The notes under the pieces: model-generated
The model's input: only the letters and a program-made list of their open reading frames with translations
The model's database searches: none
Told to the model about the DNA's origin: nothing
Source of the DNA: Pseudomonadota bacterium
Lineage (GTDB): Bacteria > Pseudomonadota > Gammaproteobacteria > Steroidobacterales > Steroidobacteraceae
Assembly (NCBI GenBank): GCA_947454665.1
Contig: CANGMU010000002.1
Coordinates: 1-32,275 of the forward strand
Length of the DNA stretch: 32,275 nucleotides
Direction: 5' to 3'
Translations under genes and position numbers: made by a program
Shown: one piece after another, positions 29,132 through 32,275 of the stretch
Numbering within the stretch: the stretch's first letter is position 1
Layout: every line of letters begins with the position of its first letter

Positions 29132-32098
29132 TCAGAACTCGTAGCGCGCCGTCAGGCGGATCGAACGCGGCGGCTGGTAGCCGGTCGGGCTCAGGTAGTT
29201 GTTGTTGAGCTCGTTGGCCAGGCCGTCCGTCGTTGCACGCGAGTAGTCACGCTGCTCGTACACGCTGATCGGCTTGCGGTTGTTCATCAGGTTGAAGATG
29301 TCCGCCTGCACCGTGAACTTGCCTGCCTTCAGATCGTCACGCACGTAGGCAATCTGAGTGTCCAGCTGCGTGGTGAACGGGGTGCGACCCGCGTTGCCAC
29401 GCTGGCCGAGCACCGTCTTGCCGTTCGCGTCCGAGCAGTAGTACGACGAGGCCGTGCTGTAGTTGCCCGAGCCGGCGTAGTCGAACACGGTCGGCGGCAC
29501 GTAGCCGATGCAGCTGGCCGGACGACCTGACGAGGCCACCAGGTTGAAGCCGGCACGGAAGTGCTCGGCGATCTGGTAGTTGCCGAAGACCTTGAACACA
29601 TGCGTGCGGTCGTTCGGCAGGTTGCCGTAGGCACCATCCGAGAACGACGCAAAGTCGAAGTCCTGCGACAGGCCGGCATCCAGCTGGTGGATGGTCGACT
29701 GGCCGTAGCCTTCCGCCGTACCGCGGTTCTTCGAGTAGACGTACGAGGCCTTGAGGCCCCACTTGCCGTCGAAGGGCTTCTCGGCCGTCAGCTCGAGCGC
29801 CTGGTAAGTGCGCTCATACTTCGCGAGCTTCAGGAACGAGGCCGGCACGGTCTGCACGACCAGCTTGCCATCGTTGTTGATGTCCATCGCGACGTTGACG
29901 TCACGGCCCGGATTCACGAGCACGCACTGCGCCAGCGAGTGCGGATCGAAGTTCGTGTAGTTCTTCGACGCGGCATACCGCTCGAACGCGGTGGTGTCGC
30001 AGAAGTCGTCCATGCCGTCGTTGATCTTGCGATAGATCAGCTTGGCACCGACGATCCAGCGGCTCTCCAGCTTGTGCTGGATGCCGAGGATGAACTCGTC
30101 CTGGTTCATCGGGGCGAGCTTCGTGTCGGCGATGGTGGCCGAGTTCGGGATCGCCGTCGACAGGTCCTGCGGCACGCCGATCGGCGCGCTGATGCCGGTC
30201 GGAGCCTGGGTACGGGCGTCGCGGCCCGTATAGGTGAAGTAGTTCTGCGTGTAGATCACACCCTGCGTCGAACGGATGTTCGCATCCGAGGACACCGGGA
30301 TGTAATAGCGGCCCGCGTTGCCGTAGATCTTCGTCGTGCGATCGCTGGACGCATCGAACGAGAAGCCGAGGCGCGGCGCGATGAGGTTGTCCGCCTTCAC
30401 GAACGTCTCGCCGGCGCTGTTCTTGTTGTCGAAGGATTCGCCGCGGAGGCCGCCGTAGAAGAACAGGCGGTCGTTGAACTTCCAGCTGTCCTCGACGTAC
30501 CAGGCATCGTTCTTGACGCCGTAAATACCCGACGTCGCGGAGTAGATGCGGTCACGGACATAGCCGGCACCCGGCGTGTAGCCGGCAACGCCGTTGATCT
30601 TGCCGCTGGCCGGCACGACGTAGTAGCGGTAGTAGTGGCCGCCCGTGTACGTGGAACCGCCGGCCGCCGCCGACTCGAACTTCTGCGCGTCGAGACCGCC
30701 GCGGATCGTGTGCGCGCCGAGCTTGTACTCGAGGTCGACACGGTAGGCCTTGCGAACGTCCTGGTCAGGACCCTGCGTGTAATCCTTCGCCCCGACGCCC
30801 GGGAAGGGGCCGGTCCAGCAACCGATCTCGGAGGTATTCACTTCCAGGACGACCGGGCAATCCAGGCCGTTGGCGCGCGCGCCCTTGATCGGGTCACCCG
30901 TCAGGTCAGTCACGCGACCACCCAGCAGCGAGACCGTGAAATTGTCGGTGATCGCGCCGGTGTACTTGGCGATCGCGACGGTGCCGCCCGTGTGGTAGTA
31001 GCTCGCCGCACCCTGCCCATCATGCGTCGTGCTGTAGTCCTTCGAGTTCTGGTAATCCAGGATGTCGTGGCGGGACTTGTTGTAGATGCCAGTCGCCTCG
31101 AAGGTGTGGCCTTCGGCGATATTGAGGTCGATCTTCAACAGGCCCGACGGCGTCGTCTCGGAGTAGACGTGGCTCTGGTCCAGACCAAACGTCTCGGAAG
31201 TATTGTTCGGCTTGTTGATCAGGCCGAAGACGAACAGGCGATCCTTGATGACCGGGCCGCCCAGATAGGCGGTGTAGTCCTTCTCATCAAGCGTATTGAA
31301 CTTGTTGAAGACGAAGTAGTTGCCCGCATTTTCAGGCTGCTTGTCGATCGTCGCATGACCCTGCGTGCGGAAGTTCGAGGGCTGGACGGAAATCGTCGCG
31401 CCGCCCTTCCACTCGTTCGTGCCGCGCTTGGTGGCCATGCTGATCACGCCGCCCAGCGAACGGCCGTACTCGGCGCCGTAACCACCGGACTTCACCTGTT
31501 CCTGCGCGATCGCCTCGAAAGGCAGGTTCGCGTAGGAGTCGAAGTTGCGGATGTTGGTGACGTCGAAGCCGTTGATGTAGAACCCGTTCTCGAGGACCGA
31601 CGAACCGGCGAAGGACGGGTTGTTGCCCAGGCCCGCGTCACCCTTGACGACGGTCGGCGCCAGCAGCGCGACGGCCGTGACGTCCAGCGCAACCGGCAGG
31701 GACTGCACTTCGGACTGCGTGAAGGCAACTGTCGCCTCGGTGCTGGCGAAGTCGATGCGACCTGCGCGGCCCGTCGAAATGTCGACCGTCTGCAGCGATT
31801 CGGCCTTTTCGACGTAGGTGCCGGTGCCGATCGTCACGAAGACGTCGACGTTGTCGCCGTCAACCTTGACCAGGTACTTGCCCGGCGACAGGCGCGAGAC
31901 CTGGTAGTTGCCGGAGCTGTCGACAGTTACCGTACGCGAGGCACCGGTGTCCGGGCTGGACACGACGACCTGGCTGCCCGGCTTGGCCTTGCCATACAGA
32001 GAGCCTTCAGCGGTCTGGGCATAGACGGACATGGAGCCGGCCGTCAGCGCAACGGCCGACAGCATGATGGGAACAATGATATTGCGGCGACGAGACAT
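29132..32098 (-). CDS. Oar-like TonB-dependent receptor
   Basis: A 988-residue outer-membrane protein. The signal peptide ends SVYAQ at about residue 28. Residues about 30-95 form a carboxypeptidase-regulatory-like beta domain (GSQVVVSSPDTGA..., then SPGKYLVKVDG). The plug follows at about 120-230, with FYINGFDVTNIRNFDS and GYGAEYGRSLGGVISMATKRG. The rest is a long beta barrel with many Tyr/Asn-rich strands, ending in the terminal phenylalanine of RLTARYEF. This is the Oar/carboxypeptidase-like branch of TonB receptors. No partner SusD-like protein, TonB or ExbBD lies in the window, so the substrate is unknown. A GGGAGG ribosome site lies about ten bases before the ATG at 32098. Confidence 0.9.
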   Translation of the reverse strand: MSRRRNIIVPIMLSAVALTAGSMSVYAQTAEGSLYGKAKPGSQVVVSSPDTGASRTVTVDSSGNYQVSRLSPGKYLVKVDGDNVDVFVTIGTGTYVEKAESLQTVDISTGRAGRIDFASTEATVAFTQSEVQSLPVALDVTAVALLAPTVVKGDAGLGNNPSFAGSSVLENGFYINGFDVTNIRNFDSYANLPFEAIAQEQVKSGGYGAEYGRSLGGVISMATKRGTNEWKGGATISVQPSNFRTQGHATIDKQPENAGNYFVFNKFNTLDEKDYTAYLGGPVIKDRLFVFGLINKPNNTSETFGLDQSHVYSETTPSGLLKIDLNIAEGHTFEATGIYNKSRHDILDYQNSKDYSTTHDGQGAASYYHTGGTVAIAKYTGAITDNFTVSLLGGRVTDLTGDPIKGARANGLDCPVVLEVNTSEIGCWTGPFPGVGAKDYTQGPDQDVRKAYRVDLEYKLGAHTIRGGLDAQKFESAAAGGSTYTGGHYYRYYVVPASGKINGVAGYTPGAGYVRDRIYSATSGIYGVKNDAWYVEDSWKFNDRLFFYGGLRGESFDNKNSAGETFVKADNLIAPRLGFSFDASSDRTTKIYGNAGRYYIPVSSDANIRSTQGVIYTQNYFTYTGRDARTQAPTGISAPIGVPQDLSTAIPNSATIADTKLAPMNQDEFILGIQHKLESRWIVGAKLIYRKINDGMDDFCDTTAFERYAASKNYTNFDPHSLAQCVLVNPGRDVNVAMDINNDGKLVVQTVPASFLKLAKYERTYQALELTAEKPFDGKWGLKASYVYSKNRGTAEGYGQSTIHQLDAGLSQDFDFASFSDGAYGNLPNDRTHVFKVFGNYQIAEHFRAGFNLVASSGRPASCIGYVPPTVFDYAGSGNYSTASSYYCSDANGKTVLGQRGNAGRTPFTTQLDTQIAYVRDDLKAGKFTVQADIFNLMNNRKPISVYEQRDYSRATTDGLANELNNNYLSPTGYQPPRSIRLTARYEF

Positions 32099-32275
32099 GT
32101 GGCGCGAGCCTCCCTACGGATGGAAGAACGGACGTGCGATTCGGGCGCGAAAGAAAAGACAAAAAGCTGTCTTATTCATGTAGTTAGGGTATCGACGCCA
32201 TGACAGTCTGCTTACAAACAAGGGCCGGAATGGCAGATGACCGTCTTATCTATTTATTTTTATAAGAATTTTTTG
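32099..32275 (-). promoter_or_regulatory. AT-rich leader and probable promoter region of the receptor gene
   Basis: The region falls from about 66% GC in genes to about 40% (32161-32220) and 35% (32221-32275) by hand count. It holds a six-base hairpin (AAGACA 32156-32161, TGTCTT 32168-32173). On the minus strand the hairpin is followed by a T/C-rich run, like a weak attenuator. Two imperfect direct repeats of 16 bases (32167-32182 and 32241-32256, 12 of 16 matching) share CYGTCTTAT. A minus-strand TGTCAT with TACATG, 17 bases apart, is one possible promoter. The upstream end is cut by the window. Confidence 0.4.

Noticed and set aside
29561..32203. Open frame of 880 codons on the plus strand, antisense to the TonB-dependent receptor
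   Set aside because: Arg-, Val- and Asp-rich with no recognisable domain, and the receptor on the other strand is clear. Such long antisense frames are expected in GC-rich genes with strong third-position bias.
1..32275. CRISPR arrays, tRNA or rRNA genes, insertion sequences, riboswitches
   Set aside because: No spaced direct repeats, tRNA-like cloverleaf in the gaps, transposase or terminal inverted repeats were found; the intergenic gaps are mostly too short to hold them.

Overview
This is about 32 kb of GC-rich chromosome, most likely from a gammaproteobacterium. The reasons are a GatCAB transamidosome, a full mreBCD-mrdA-rodA-mltB-rlpA-dacA elongation cluster, MtgA, XerD with an E. coli-like C-terminus, and a large Oar-like TonB-dependent receptor beside a DUF6152 protein. 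The mix fits Steroidobacteraceae, Nevskiales or Xanthomonadales-like lineages, but I cannot place it more closely. Genes are densely packed, with many stop/start overlaps. No rRNA, tRNA, CRISPR array or insertion sequence was seen.

Layout. (1) 1-4497: the end of mtgA (+) meets a minus-strand run, gatC-gatA-gatB-hslO, which makes Gln-tRNA(Gln) and/or Asn-tRNA(Asn) and a redox-activated chaperone. (2) 4498-4644: a divergent promoter region. (3) 4645-13444: eight plus-strand genes building and trimming the lateral wall: the MreBCD scaffold, PBP2 and RodA synthesis pair, lytic transglycosylases MltB and RlpA, and D,D-carboxypeptidase DacA. (4) 13449-17704: five tightly coupled minus-strand genes, an MHS-type MFS carrier, a Bcr/CflA-type drug exporter, a YffB/ArsC-like protein, tadA, and an HPP membrane protein with two CBS domains. 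(5) 17752-18177: a DUF2452 gene. (6) 18178-20590: a region of visibly lower GC with a MarR-like regulator, a protein resembling a degenerate histidine-kinase ATPase domain, and xerD, apparently co-transcribed. (7) 20614-23206 (-): ferredoxin-NADP reductase and an NdvA-like ABC exporter. (8) 23357-27430 (+): a DUF2189 membrane protein, a DODA-type dioxygenase, a secreted NTF2-like/DUF8021-type protein and the AMPylase SelO. (9) 27449-32098 (-): an Oar-like TonB-dependent receptor ending in a strong terminator, then a secreted DUF6152 protein and a single-domain response regulator.

Most of the window is ordinary housekeeping. The best candidate for something undescribed is the MarR-like / degenerate GHKL / XerD trio at 18476-20590. 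It would put a core chromosome-dimer recombinase, or a close paralogue, under or next to a two-protein regulatory module. Weaker leads are the HPP-CBS/tadA/transporter operon, the orphan receiver behind the secreted DUF6152 gene, the NdvA-like exporter without a visible glucan synthase, and the AT-rich leader of the receptor gene. All functions are read from sequence motifs by eye; no database search was run.
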